Shown: positions 22,457 to 32,054 of the stretch, in pieces
Position numbering within the stretch: position 1 is the stretch's first letter
Layout: the number at the start of each line of letters is the position of its first letter
Assembly (NCBI GenBank): GCA_947502635.1
Contig: CANNAN010000018.1
Span: forward strand, 1 to 64,000
DNA from: an uncultured Flavobacteriaceae bacterium
GTDB lineage: Bacteria > Bacteroidota > Bacteroidia > Flavobacteriales > Flavobacteriaceae
Direction: 5' to 3'
DNA length: 64,000 nt
Translations under genes and position numbers: made by a program
Notes under the pieces: model-generated
What the model saw: only the letters and a program-made list of their open reading frames with translations
Databases searched by the model: none
Told to the model about the DNA's origin: nothing

Positions 22457-24256
22457 ATGGCTAATATTAAAAATATTGCAATTATTGCACACGTAGATCA
22501 CGGTAAAACTACTTTGGTTGATAAGATTATGTACCACTGTCAGTTATTTCGCGAAAATGAAAACACTGGTGATTTAATTCTTGATAATAACGATTTGGAA
22601 CGTGAAAGAGGTATTACAATTACTTCAAAAAATGTTTCTGTAATTTATAAAGACACAAAAATTAACATTATTGATACACCAGGTCACGCCGATTTTGGAG
22701 GTGAAGTAGAGCGTGTGTTAAATATGGCAGATGGTGTTTTACTATTAGTTGATGCTTTTGAAGGCCCTATGCCGCAAACACGTTTTGTATTACAAAAAGC
22801 AATTGACCTTGGTTTAAAACCTTGTGTGGTTGTTAATAAAGTTGATAAAGAAAACTGTACGCCTGATGAAGTGCATGAAAAGGTTTTTGATTTGATGTTT
22901 GAATTGGGAGCAGAAGAATGGCAATTAGATTTTCCAACCGTTTATGGTTCTGCAAAGAATAATTGGATGAGTGATGATTGGAAAAATGAAACTGAAAATA
23001 TTGAGCCATTATTAGACATGGTGATTGAGCATATCCCTGAGCCTAAAATTGAAGTAGGAACAACTCAAATGTTAATCACGTCTTTAGATTTTTCTTCTTT
23101 TACAGGAAGAATTGCTATTGGTCGTTTAACCCGTGGAGAGTTAAAAACGGGTCAGAATATATCCCTGGTAAAACGTGATGGAAGCATCGTTAAGTCTAAA
23201 ATAAAAGAAGTTCATGTTTTTGAAGGATTAGGACGTAAGAAGGTAGAAGAAGTACAAACAGGAGATATTTGTGCTTTAGTTGGTCTTGAAGGGTTTGAAA
23301 TTGGTGATACAGTTGCCGATATAGAAGCTCCTGAAGGTTTAAAAACGATTGCTATTGACGAGCCTACTATGAGTATGTTGTTTACAATTAACGATTCACC
23401 TTTCTTTGGTAAAGATGGAAAGTTTGTAACTTCTCGTCATATTAAAGACCGTCTTGCTAAAGAATTAGAAAAAAACTTAGCACTTCGTGTTGAAGAAACC
23501 GATAGTGCAGATAAATTTATGGTTTTTGGACGTGGTGTATTACACTTATCTGTTTTAATTGAAACAATGCGTCGTGAAGGCTACGAATTACAAATTGGAC
23601 AACCACAAGTTATTATTAAAGAGGTTGATGGTGTAAAATGTGAACCTGTTGAAGAAATGACTATTGATTTACCAGAGGAAGTTTCTGGTAAAGCGATTGA
23701 AATGGTTTCTTTAAGAAAAGGAGAGATGTTAAGTATGGAAGCTAAAGGAGACCGTATGGTTTGCGAATTTATAGTACCATCTAGAGGTATTATAGGCTTA
23801 CGTAATCAATTATTAACTGCTACAGCGGGTGAGGCTATAATGGCACATCGCTTTAAAGAATATCAACCATTAAAAGGAGGTATTCCTGAAAGACAAAATG
23901 GTTCTTTAGTATCTATGGAAAAAGGACAAGCTATTCCTTATTCTATCGATAAATTACAAGATAGAGGTAAGTTTTTTGTAGATCCAGGAGAAGATATTTA
24001 TGAAGGACAAGTTATTGGAGAAAATTCTCGTGGCGATGATATGACGGTAAACGTAACAAAAACTAAAAAACTTAGTAATGTACGTTCGTCTGGAGCAGAT
24101 GATAAAGCTAAAATAGTACCTGCTATTAAATTTTCTTTAGAAGAAGCTTTAGAATATATTCAAAAAGATGAATACGTAGAAGTTACACCAAACTATTTAA
24201 GGTTACGTAAAATCTATTTAACAGAAGTAGATCGTAAGCGAAACAAAACAATATAA
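22457..24256 (+). CDS. typA: ribosome-associated GTPase TypA/BipA
   Basis: A 599-residue translational GTPase. G1 is [10 protein letters not shown] (residues 10-19), switch II DTPGHADFGGEV, G4 NKVDKE, followed by domain II, EF-G-like domains III and V (GRGVLHLSVLIETMRREGYE), and the BipA-specific C-terminal domain (IGENSRGDDMTVNVTKTKKL, NVRSSG). It acts on the ribosome, aiding 50S assembly and stress adaptation. Normal length. The YgjV-like gene starts 1 base after its stop and is co-transcribed. Confidence 0.97.
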   Translation: MANIKNIAIIAHVDHGKTTLVDKIMYHCQLFRENENTGDLILDNNDLERERGITITSKNVSVIYKDTKINIIDTPGHADFGGEVERVLNMADGVLLLVDAFEGPMPQTRFVLQKAIDLGLKPCVVVNKVDKENCTPDEVHEKVFDLMFELGAEEWQLDFPTVYGSAKNNWMSDDWKNETENIEPLLDMVIEHIPEPKIEVGTTQMLITSLDFSSFTGRIAIGRLTRGELKTGQNISLVKRDGSIVKSKIKEVHVFEGLGRKKVEEVQTGDICALVGLEGFEIGDTVADIEAPEGLKTIAIDEPTMSMLFTINDSPFFGKDGKFVTSRHIKDRLAKELEKNLALRVEETDSADKFMVFGRGVLHLSVLIETMRREGYELQIGQPQVIIKEVDGVKCEPVEEMTIDLPEEVSGKAIEMVSLRKGEMLSMEAKGDRMVCEFIVPSRGIIGLRNQLLTATAGEAIMAHRFKEYQPLKGGIPERQNGSLVSMEKGQAIPYSIDKLQDRGKFFVDPGEDIYEGQVIGENSRGDDMTVNVTKTKKLSNVRSSGADDKAKIVPAIKFSLEEALEYIQKDEYVEVTPNYLRLRKIYLTEVDRKRNKTI

Positions 24257-24257
24257 G

Positions 24258-24491
24258 ATGGAATTCTTAGGAATTTCAGGTGTTGAATGGATTGGATATG
24301 CTGCTATGGCAACTGTTTTAATCTCATTCTTAATGAAATCAGTTAATAAATTACGAATAGTAAACTCCTTTGGATGTTTACTATTTGTGTTTTATGGCAT
24401 CTTGTTAAACCCACTTTCAATGCCAATTATAATAACAAATACAGCTATATTCTGTATTAATTTGTATTTTTTAATACAAAAAAAGCCATAA
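24258..24491 (+). CDS. YgjV-like inner-membrane protein
   Basis: A 77-residue protein with three helices: EWIGYAAMATVLISFLMKS, VNSFGCLLFVFYGILL and IIITNTAIFCINLYFLI. The pattern resembles the YgjV/ImpA family (PF10688), often mislabelled in databases. Function unknown. It follows typA with a 1-base gap. Confidence 0.68.
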   Translation: MEFLGISGVEWIGYAAMATVLISFLMKSVNKLRIVNSFGCLLFVFYGILLNPLSMPIIITNTAIFCINLYFLIQKKP

Positions 24492-24565
24492 ACCTATTTA
24501 TATTTTAATAATGAATAATTTCTTACGATTTTAACTGGTAAAGAGAGAAAAGTTAAATGATTTTG

Positions 24566-24573
24566 TATATTTG
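24566..24573 (+). promoter_or_regulatory. -7 promoter element for the surface glycan genes
   Basis: TATATTTG fits the TAnnTTTG consensus, 103 bases upstream of the first flippase gene. It implies a long 5' leader. It is the best promoter candidate in the 185-base gap. Confidence 0.45.
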
Positions 24574-24676
24574 ATTCCTTTAAAAAAACAAAAAAGAATA
24601 ATATGTTTTTTTTAGCGTTTACAGTGCATGTATTCAATTTATAGTAATTTTATTTAGTAAAACAACTCATACTTAA

Positions 24677-25978
24677 TTGAAAAAATTAATTGATTATATA
24701 AATAGTAAGGTTTTAGTCAAAGTTACTTCATTACAAACAGCTTCAGTATTAACAAGAATAATAGCAGGAATATTAACATCAAAGGCTATAGCTGTTTTTA
24801 TTGGACCAGTAGGATTGGCGTTGATAGGAAATTTGCAAAATTTTGTTAGTTCTTTCCAAACAGTGGCTACACTTGGTTTTTATAAGGGAGCTGTAAAGTA
24901 TATTTCAGACGTTAAAGACGATCTTGTAGAGCTAGGTAAAATCGTTTCAACAGTGTTTTATGCTGCTTTTTTGTCAACCATTTTAATATCGTTTTTTTGT
25001 TATTTTAATGCAGGATTAATAAATGACCTCATTTTTCCTGTTTATAATGATTATACTTATGTTATTCAAATCTTTGCAATAGCTCTTCCTTTTTATGCTT
25101 TAAATATGTTTTCATTTTCTATAATGAATGGCTTTTCTAAGTATAAAATACTAATTATTATTAATATAATTGGACAAATACTAAGTGTTTCTATTGCTTT
25201 ACTTTTAATTTATCAAAAGAAGATAGATGGTGCTTTAGTATCAGTAGTTATTGCAGAGGCGTTAATATTTTTAATCACTTTGGTTGGTATTATTAACAGG
25301 AGAAGTCTGGTGCCACTTATACGTGTTAATAGTATAGATTTTAGTCTTTTAAAAAAAATGAGTTCTTATTCATTAATGGCTCTTTTTTCTGCTGTTTTTT
25401 TACCTTTTGTTGCTATTGCTATTAGATCATATATTATTGATAATATTGGTTATAAAGATGCTGGTTTTTGGGAAGCCATGACAAGAATATCTAAGTATTA
25501 TTTGATGCTGGTTAGTTCATTAATTGCATTATATATTTTGCCTCGATTTTCAGAGATTGATGATGCTAAAGAATTTAAAAAAGAAGTGTTTAATTTTTAT
25601 AAAACAATCATACCTGTTTTAGCTATTGGTTTGTTTATTATATATTTACTGAGAGCTTTTATAGTATCAACAATTTTTTCTGATGAGTTTAAATCTGTTG
25701 AAGACTTGTTTTTGTGGCAACTGTTAGGTGATTTTGTTAAGGTTTTATCTATTGTTATTGCGTACCAGTTTTTAGCAAAAAAAATGTTTTGGCATTATAT
25801 TTTAACGGAAGCTTTTTTAATAATAATATTATACACCACAAGTATTTATTTTATTGATTTATTTGATGGTGTTAAAGGCGCCGTTATAGCACATTTTGTA
25901 AGCTATATTATGTATTATGGTATTATTTTACTCATATTTGGGAGCTCACTTTTTGGTATAGAAAGTGAGAAGAAATAG
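24677..25978 (+). CDS. Wzx-type polysaccharide flippase, copy 1
   Basis: A 433-residue membrane protein with about 12 helices of the MOP superfamily, O-antigen translocase (WzxE-like) group. Start is a TTG at 24677 (MKKLIDYINSKVLVKVTSLQ). Early motif SKAIAVFIGPVGLALIGNLQ and late motif GVKGAVIAHFVSYIMYY are typical. It would flip undecaprenyl-linked repeat units across the inner membrane. The adjacent copy at 26017 shares KDAGFWEAM...ISKYYLM and the C-terminal motif, so the two arose by tandem duplication. Confidence 0.85.
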   Translation: MKKLIDYINSKVLVKVTSLQTASVLTRIIAGILTSKAIAVFIGPVGLALIGNLQNFVSSFQTVATLGFYKGAVKYISDVKDDLVELGKIVSTVFYAAFLSTILISFFCYFNAGLINDLIFPVYNDYTYVIQIFAIALPFYALNMFSFSIMNGFSKYKILIIINIIGQILSVSIALLLIYQKKIDGALVSVVIAEALIFLITLVGIINRRSLVPLIRVNSIDFSLLKKMSSYSLMALFSAVFLPFVAIAIRSYIIDNIGYKDAGFWEAMTRISKYYLMLVSSLIALYILPRFSEIDDAKEFKKEVFNFYKTIIPVLAIGLFIIYLLRAFIVSTIFSDEFKSVEDLFLWQLLGDFVKVLSIVIAYQFLAKKMFWHYILTEAFLIIILYTTSIYFIDLFDGVKGAVIAHFVSYIMYYGIILLIFGSSLFGIESEKK

Positions 25979-26016
25979 TTTTTGTGCCAAAAAATTTATT
26001 GATATTTATGTTGTAA

Positions 26017-27321
26017 ATGCTAAAAAAAATAAAATTTTTTTACAAAAAAAACATGCTACTAAAAGTAGCATCATTTAATTCTTTAAGTGTTTTTGTCAGA
26101 TTAGTATCGGGTTTTATTTTATCAAAAGCTATTGCATATTTTTTGTTTCCACAAGGAATGGCACTTACAGGTAATTTGAGAAGTTTTTTAGTTAGTTGCC
26201 AAGGAATCTCAGTAAGTGGAGCACAAAATGGTTTAATAAAATATACAGCTGAAAGCAAAAACAATAATACAGCTTTAAAAGAAATTATTTCTACTTCTTT
26301 TTTTTTAATGCTAGTATCTACTATACTAGTTTCATTAGTTTTAATAGGTTTTTCAGATTATTTTAGCGTGTTGGTTTTTGGCGAAAAAGACTATGTTTAT
26401 GTTATTAAAATATTAGCATATGCTATTCCTTTATATACTATAAATACATTTGTTTTATCGATTATTAATGGTTTAGGGCAGTATAAAGATATCATCCTTA
26501 TTAACACGATTGGTTATATCATAAATGTTGTTGTTGTAGTTGCTTTGCTTTACTTGTATAATTTAGAAGGCGCTGTAATTGCTATAATATTGATGCCTTC
26601 AGTTTTGATTTTTATAACTTTTTTTTGGGTCAAAGAAATTAGAATGATTTTTTCAAGTATTTCTATTTCAAAATTTTCAAAAAACTACTTAAGAGGGTTT
26701 TCTTCATTCATTATAATGGCAATATTTACAGCGTTAACAATACCTATTGTTCATGTTCTTGTTAAGAATTATATTATTGATAATGTTGGACTTAAAGATG
26801 CTGGTTATTGGGAAGCTATGATAAAAATATCGCAATATTATTTAATGTTTATAATGAGCCTCTTTTCATTGTATTTATTGCCAAACTTATCTCAAAATAA
26901 AACCAACGAGGGGTTTAAAAGGTTAATAATACAATTTTATAAGACTATTTTGCCATTAGTTTTATTAGGTTTTATAGCTATTTATTTTTTAAGGTACTGG
27001 ATCGTTAGAATAACTCTTACTCAAGAATTTTTACCAACTCAAGAGTTGTTTTTTTGGCAGCTTATAGGCGATTTTTTTAAAATAGCATCATTTGCTATTG
27101 CCTATCAAATGCAAGCTAAAAAGATGCTATTCTGGTATTTATTCGGTGAATTATTTTATGTAACTGTTGTTTATTTTTCCAGCATCTATTTTATTGATAA
27201 ATTTGAAGTGAAAGGAGCTGTAATAGCACATGCGATAAGTTATTTGTTTTATTTTCTATTGATGCTGTTTATATTCAGAAAGTCTTTATTAACCAAAATT
27301 AATATTAAAATTGAAAGATAA
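26017..27321 (+). CDS. Wzx-type polysaccharide flippase, copy 2
   Basis: A 434-residue paralogue of the preceding flippase, same topology of about 12 helices. Matching blocks are SKAIAYFLFPQGMALTGNLR, LKDAGYWEAMIKISQYYLMF and FEVKGAVIAHAISYLFYFL. Start is an ATG 38 bases after the first copy's stop, and the last 11 bases overlap the next gene. Two flippases side by side may handle two different lipid-linked substrates or represent recent duplication. Confidence 0.85.
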   Translation: MLKKIKFFYKKNMLLKVASFNSLSVFVRLVSGFILSKAIAYFLFPQGMALTGNLRSFLVSCQGISVSGAQNGLIKYTAESKNNNTALKEIISTSFFLMLVSTILVSLVLIGFSDYFSVLVFGEKDYVYVIKILAYAIPLYTINTFVLSIINGLGQYKDIILINTIGYIINVVVVVALLYLYNLEGAVIAIILMPSVLIFITFFWVKEIRMIFSSISISKFSKNYLRGFSSFIIMAIFTALTIPIVHVLVKNYIIDNVGLKDAGYWEAMIKISQYYLMFIMSLFSLYLLPNLSQNKTNEGFKRLIIQFYKTILPLVLLGFIAIYFLRYWIVRITLTQEFLPTQELFFWQLIGDFFKIASFAIAYQMQAKKMLFWYLFGELFYVTVVYFSSIYFIDKFEVKGAVIAHAISYLFYFLLMLFIFRKSLLTKINIKIER

Positions 27322-28906
27322 ACTCTATTTATTTGTTTTTGCTTATTGGTTAATTCTTGAATATCTATTAGAAGGCATATTTCATTTTTTTTCTTTATAT
27401 AGATTTTTGAACATAATTGAGAATCTTTTTTTTACAGCAATAATTGTTTTTATAATTAATCACTTCAAAAGTATCTCATTAAAACGCATGCTTTTTCGTT
27501 TAATCATAATTCTGGTGGTGATCATGATATGGTTTGAAACTATAATGTATCTTAATTTTAAAATACATTTCGGACCTTCTTCTTTTTTTGTTTTAATAAA
27601 TACAAATCCAGAAGAACTATCAGAGTTTGTTCATGAATTTATTGGAGTAAAAGAATTAATGGTCACGTTACTATTTTTTATACCCTTATTAAAACTAAAA
27701 GCTATAGTAGATTCGATTTTAGAAGCCCCATTTAAATTTACGAATTATAAATTTTTAAAGTTAGGAGCCTTTGTCTTGCTTTTTTTGACTGTTTTTAAAT
27801 TTACTAGTATAATAGATCATAATTTACCATATTTAATTTCTCGTTCGCTTATTTTAAATCATAAAGACAGGAAATTTATTGAAGATTTTAATTCTCAAAT
27901 AAGTGCAAATAATAGTTTGTCTAAAAACAAAAATAGCAACGTTAATAATACTTTTATAGTTGTTATAGGTGAGTCAGTAACATCTTCCCATATGCAGCTA
28001 TATGGGTACTATCGGAGTACGAATCCCTTTTTACAAAAATCTAGGGACAGTCTGAATATATTTACAGATGTTATAAGTCCTAATACTTCTACATTTCACT
28101 CATTAAGTAAAGCTTTGACTTTAGGTAATTATGAAGAACCAAAAAAAGTTTTAGCGTTACCAATTACAACTTTGTTTAATAAGTCTGGATTTAAAACTTT
28201 TTGGATTTCCAATCATAGTCCAGCATTTAACCCAAATAGTGCCTTGTCTAGGGTTTCAAGTCAGGCTCAGTCAAAATTTTTCAATTCTAAAGAAGCCGTA
28301 ATGAATAGTTTAAAACATGATGGAGAGTTGTTAGGTAAAGTAGATGAAGCTTTAAATGATAACTTTCCTCATAAAATTATTTTTTTACATTTAATAGGAG
28401 CCCATTTTTCATACGAAAATAGATACCCTGAAGAATTTAATGTTTTTACTGATGAACCAAAAACTCAATTTAAAGATGAAATAGCTTATCAAAAAATTAA
28501 TGAGTATGATAATGCTGTTAGATATTCAGATTTTATTGTTAATGAAGTATTGCAAAAGTTGAAAACTGAAAAGACTAATAGTTATCTTATGTATTTTTCA
28601 GATCATGGTGAAGAAGTATACCAAGATGAAAATTTTTATGGACATTTGGAAGATAGTCCAACTAAAAACACGTTTACAATTCCATTTATATTATGGTACA
28701 ATGAGGGGTTTAAATACCCTAAAGATTACGTCTTTGATAAAGATAGAAAGTATATGACTGATGATTTATGGCATAGTATTGCTCATATTTCGGGGTTACA
28801 AAGTGACTTTATAGATACAAAGAGAAGTATTTTTAGCTCATCATTTGTAAATAGAAAACGAGTTATTTTAAAAAATAAAGACTTTGAAATTTTTTTAAAT
28901 GAATAA
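27311..28906 (+). CDS. phosphoethanolamine-transferase-like sulfatase-fold membrane enzyme
   Basis: A 531-residue protein with four or five N-terminal transmembrane helices (to about residue 170) and a periplasmic alkaline-phosphatase-like domain (PF00884). Metal and catalytic residues are visible: E221 in VVIGESVTSSHMQLYGYY, the nucleophile region SPNTSTFHS (T259/S260), HLIGAHFSYENRYP and D431/H432 in YFSDHGEEVY. It would move phosphoethanolamine from phospholipid to a surface glycan or lipid A (EptA/CptA type). Start is a TTG overlapping the flippase gene; it overlaps the GT4 gene by 8 bases. Confidence 0.83.
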   Translation: MKDKLYLFVFAYWLILEYLLEGIFHFFSLYRFLNIIENLFFTAIIVFIINHFKSISLKRMLFRLIIILVVIMIWFETIMYLNFKIHFGPSSFFVLINTNPEELSEFVHEFIGVKELMVTLLFFIPLLKLKAIVDSILEAPFKFTNYKFLKLGAFVLLFLTVFKFTSIIDHNLPYLISRSLILNHKDRKFIEDFNSQISANNSLSKNKNSNVNNTFIVVIGESVTSSHMQLYGYYRSTNPFLQKSRDSLNIFTDVISPNTSTFHSLSKALTLGNYEEPKKVLALPITTLFNKSGFKTFWISNHSPAFNPNSALSRVSSQAQSKFFNSKEAVMNSLKHDGELLGKVDEALNDNFPHKIIFLHLIGAHFSYENRYPEEFNVFTDEPKTQFKDEIAYQKINEYDNAVRYSDFIVNEVLQKLKTEKTNSYLMYFSDHGEEVYQDENFYGHLEDSPTKNTFTIPFILWYNEGFKYPKDYVFDKDRKYMTDDLWHSIAHISGLQSDFIDTKRSIFSSSFVNRKRVILKNKDFEIFLNE

Positions 28907-29981
28907 AATAAAGCATATATGTATTATTGTAGATTGCCTTTGCGGTGGAGGTGCAGAAAAGGTAGCAGCATCTTTTTCCTTTTCATTAGAAGAAGATGAA
29001 TATAAGGTTTCAATAATATCTGTCATGGATATAATAACTTATAAGTATACAGGAAAACTCTATAATTTAGGAAAAAAAGAGTCACAGATTAAATGGATAA
29101 AACAATTTAAAAAAGTATTATTATTTAGGAAGTATTATAAGGAGATTGATGCAGATTTCTATGTGGATTTTAGAATGCGTAATAGATTTTTAATGGAGTT
29201 AATACTTCACTTTTTCGTATTCAATATTAAAAAGATGGTAATGAGTGTTCAACATTATAATATTGCATACCATATACCTAAAGGACTTTTTTTTAAAAAA
29301 GAATATAATAAGGCAAGAGCGATTGTAGGAGTATCTAGAGATATTGAGCAGGTATTAAATAAATATTACACTTTTAATAATGTAAAGTACTTACCTAATT
29401 TTATTAATAAAAAATTGTTGCAAACATCGGAAGTTTTTCCGTTAGGTGTTCCAGATAATGCGATATTAGTTATAGGTAGGTTAATCAATCCAGTTAAGCA
29501 ATTCGACAAACTTATTTTAAGTTATAAAAATACTGAATCTTGTGAAAAAGGGATTCCGTTAATTATTTTAGGTCAAGGAAGAGATAGAGAAAAATTAGAA
29601 ACCATAATTAAATCGAATAATTTAGAGGAAAAAGTGAAACTATTGGGTTTTGTTTCTAATCCATACGATTATATCAAACAATGCAAATTTTTAGTGCTTT
29701 GCAGTAAATTTGAAGGTATGCCTTTAGTAATCTTAGAATCACTTGCCTTAGGAACTCCTGTAGTGTCTTTTAATTGTAAATCTGGTCCATCAGAATTAAT
29801 TCAACATAAAAATAACGGACTTCTTGTTAAAGACCAAGATTTTAAAGCATTAGAAGAAAGTATTGATCTTTTAGAAACAGATAAGGAATTGTATAAAAAA
29901 TTAAAAGCTAATGCAAGCAACTCCATTGATAATTTTACAGGTAAAGTTGTAATCAAATCCTGGGAAGCTATATTTAGTTAA
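28899..29981 (+). CDS. glycosyltransferase family 4
   Basis: A 360-residue GT-B glycosyltransferase. The N-terminal glycine-rich loop is DCLCGGGAEKVAASF, and the C-terminal donor domain has ILVIGRLINPVKQFDKLI, KFEGMPLVILESLALGTPVV and GPSELI with the E-x7-E arrangement. It transfers a sugar from a nucleotide donor in surface glycan assembly; donor and acceptor are unknown. It overlaps the previous gene by 8 bases and converges on the GT2 gene with a 4-base overlap. Confidence 0.9.
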   Translation: MNKIKHICIIVDCLCGGGAEKVAASFSFSLEEDEYKVSIISVMDIITYKYTGKLYNLGKKESQIKWIKQFKKVLLFRKYYKEIDADFYVDFRMRNRFLMELILHFFVFNIKKMVMSVQHYNIAYHIPKGLFFKKEYNKARAIVGVSRDIEQVLNKYYTFNNVKYLPNFINKKLLQTSEVFPLGVPDNAILVIGRLINPVKQFDKLILSYKNTESCEKGIPLIILGQGRDREKLETIIKSNNLEEKVKLLGFVSNPYDYIKQCKFLVLCSKFEGMPLVILESLALGTPVVSFNCKSGPSELIQHKNNGLLVKDQDFKALEESIDLLETDKELYKKLKANASNSIDNFTGKVVIKSWEAIFS

Positions 29982-30925
29982 TCATTAAAAGATGTTAACC
30001 TAATATTTCGTTTTAAAAATAGTTTTTTAACAAGTTTTAAAAATTTTAAAAAAAACAAAGGACTTTTTAAAAGAAACTTTTGCTTATATGAAAGATTATT
30101 GTAATCAATATGTTTTGCCATTAAATCATAAGTCACTTTATCACTAAAGATTCTTGAGTTAATTAAGAGAAAGTAACGATTATAATCTAAAAATTTTTTA
30201 AGGGACGGATTTGTAGATGCTTCATTTTCAAAATAATCAAAATTAATTAATCTTTTCCCTTTAAAGCTATTATTTGTCATTTGATTAGGAATGTTAAGAT
30301 GAATTGTAGCCAAGGGCTTATAACTATAAGCTAATTTATATTTAAGGTTGCTTTTAATATAAAAATCGATATCCTCAGCAAAGTCTATGTTTTCGTTAAA
30401 CTGAAAATTTTTAAACACCTCTAGTTTAAATGCAAAATTACTTTGACTAATTATAGGTTGAAATAGACTAGCTTCGAAAAAATTTTCAACTAAAAAAGAC
30501 TTATTTTTCAATGAAGTATCTAAGTTTTTTTTGGGTGTTAAAATATTTGTATTACTATATTTTTCAAAATAATCTGTGCCATATAATGAGGCTTCAGGAA
30601 AATCATTGTATAGTTTATATATTTCATTTAAAAATTCTTGATCCCAAATGTCGTCCGCATCTAATAAAGCTATTATTTTTCCTTTTGCTAGTTCAATACC
30701 TGTATTTCTAGTAATAGATAAACCTTTGTTATCTTGATTGTAAATTTTATAGTTACTATAACCTTTAAGAGCCTTTACCGCATTTTCAAGACTTTTATCT
30801 GTTGAACCATCATTTACAATAATAATTTCAAAGCTTTTGAATGTTTGATTTATAATACTTTTAATGGTCTCTTGTATGTATGCCTCTTTATTAAAAAGAG
30901 GTATTATAACTGAAAACACACACAT
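29978..30925 (-). CDS. glycosyltransferase family 2
   Basis: A 315-residue GT-A enzyme. Donor-binding features are VIIPLFNKEAYIQETIKSI at the N-terminus, VNDGSTDKS, and the metal-binding ALLDADDIWD near residue 90. A later FAEDIDFYIK segment is typical of the acceptor side. Cytosolic face of the inner membrane, glycan synthesis. It overlaps the upstream GT2 gene start by 1 base, so the two are coupled. Confidence 0.9.
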   Translation of the reverse strand: MCVFSVIIPLFNKEAYIQETIKSIINQTFKSFEIIIVNDGSTDKSLENAVKALKGYSNYKIYNQDNKGLSITRNTGIELAKGKIIALLDADDIWDQEFLNEIYKLYNDFPEASLYGTDYFEKYSNTNILTPKKNLDTSLKNKSFLVENFFEASLFQPIISQSNFAFKLEVFKNFQFNENIDFAEDIDFYIKSNLKYKLAYSYKPLATIHLNIPNQMTNNSFKGKRLINFDYFENEASTNPSLKKFLDYNRYFLLINSRIFSDKVTYDLMAKHIDYNNLSYKQKFLLKSPLFFLKFLKLVKKLFLKRNIRLTSFND

Positions 30926-31770
30926 TATTCTTTGGTTTTTAATAAGCAGAAATAACCTAAACGATAAAAATCAAATAGCATAATAGATGGATAGGAGGAA
31001 TTAAAGTTTAGGAATAATAAAGGTCTAGATATCTTAAATATTTCAATAATAAGCTTATTTAATTTTAATTTTTTGAGATTAAAATAAATTTTAGTTAAAT
31101 CGGTTTCTATTTTGTCTTTTTCTATTAAGTAAATTAAGTTTTTTATAGATAATTCTGTTTTTTTTATAAAAGTATTAGCATCATCATCTGCATTATGAAT
31201 AACTGGGTTGTTTATTCTATATATTCTTATATTATTTTTAGATAAAGTATTAAAAAACAACACATCTTCATAGCCATAATTTTTGAGGCTTTCATCAAAA
31301 GAAAATGTATTTAATATGTTTTTTTTAATAAAAAAATTAGACGAACACAATGCCAAAGATTCTCTTTTTTTTGTATATAACCAACGTAATTTATAAGGTT
31401 TTTTTGGTTTCTTTTTTAAATGAGTCATTCCCCCACTTAAAACATTTAGATGTGCTTTTGAAATATAATGCTTAATAAAATCATCATTTTTTGGAAATGT
31501 ACCTGCGTCAATAAATAATAAGTTTTCATAATTAGCATCTGCAGCCAATAAATTTCTAATAGAGCTTCTCCCTAAATTATTTGGTAATTCTTTAAATAAA
31601 CAATTTTTTAGACCATTTATTTTTAAATTTTCAATATTTTCTTTAGAATTTGATCCGTCATCATAGGTTAGTATTTCAAAATTAATACGGCATTCTACCA
31701 ATTGTTTGTAAAGATTTTTTACTAATTGGTAAACATTATGATTATATGTGGGTATCAAAATAGAAAGCAT
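30925..31770 (-). CDS. glycosyltransferase family 2
   Basis: A 281-residue GT-A-type protein from the ATG at 31768-31770; a GTG six codons upstream (31788) is possible but puts TQKLI before a conventional MLSILIPTYNH start. It shows LTYDDGSN and, where most relatives have DxD, FIDAGTFPKND, so the second aspartate is replaced by glycine. Later motif GYEDVLFFNTL fits the family's ED-x-D/E-type catalytic region. Probably active on a surface glycan, but the altered metal site leaves doubt. Confidence 0.82.
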   Translation of the reverse strand: MLSILIPTYNHNVYQLVKNLYKQLVECRINFEILTYDDGSNSKENIENLKINGLKNCLFKELPNNLGRSSIRNLLAADANYENLLFIDAGTFPKNDDFIKHYISKAHLNVLSGGMTHLKKKPKKPYKLRWLYTKKRESLALCSSNFFIKKNILNTFSFDESLKNYGYEDVLFFNTLSKNNIRIYRINNPVIHNADDDANTFIKKTELSIKNLIYLIEKDKIETDLTKIYFNLKKLKLNKLIIEIFKISRPLLFLNFNSSYPSIMLFDFYRLGYFCLLKTKE

Positions 31771-32054
31771 AATTAATTTTTGTGTCACACTAGCTTATAA
31801 ACTTAGTTTTTATCTAACTGTATATAGTATATTGTTTGCGTTTTTATCAAAAAATCAGATTATTAATAATTTGAAGTTTCAACCAAAAATAAGAGAATTT
31901 ATGAAATAGCAATGTGTTCTATTGAAAATTATGGTTTTCCCACAGCGAGTTTTTTTAATTAAGTTACATTTATTAGGAAGTGGGTGATTTGTAAGAATAA
32001 AACTAAGCTTTTATTTGTATCTTTATTCTTGTAAATCTAGAAAATTTTAATATA

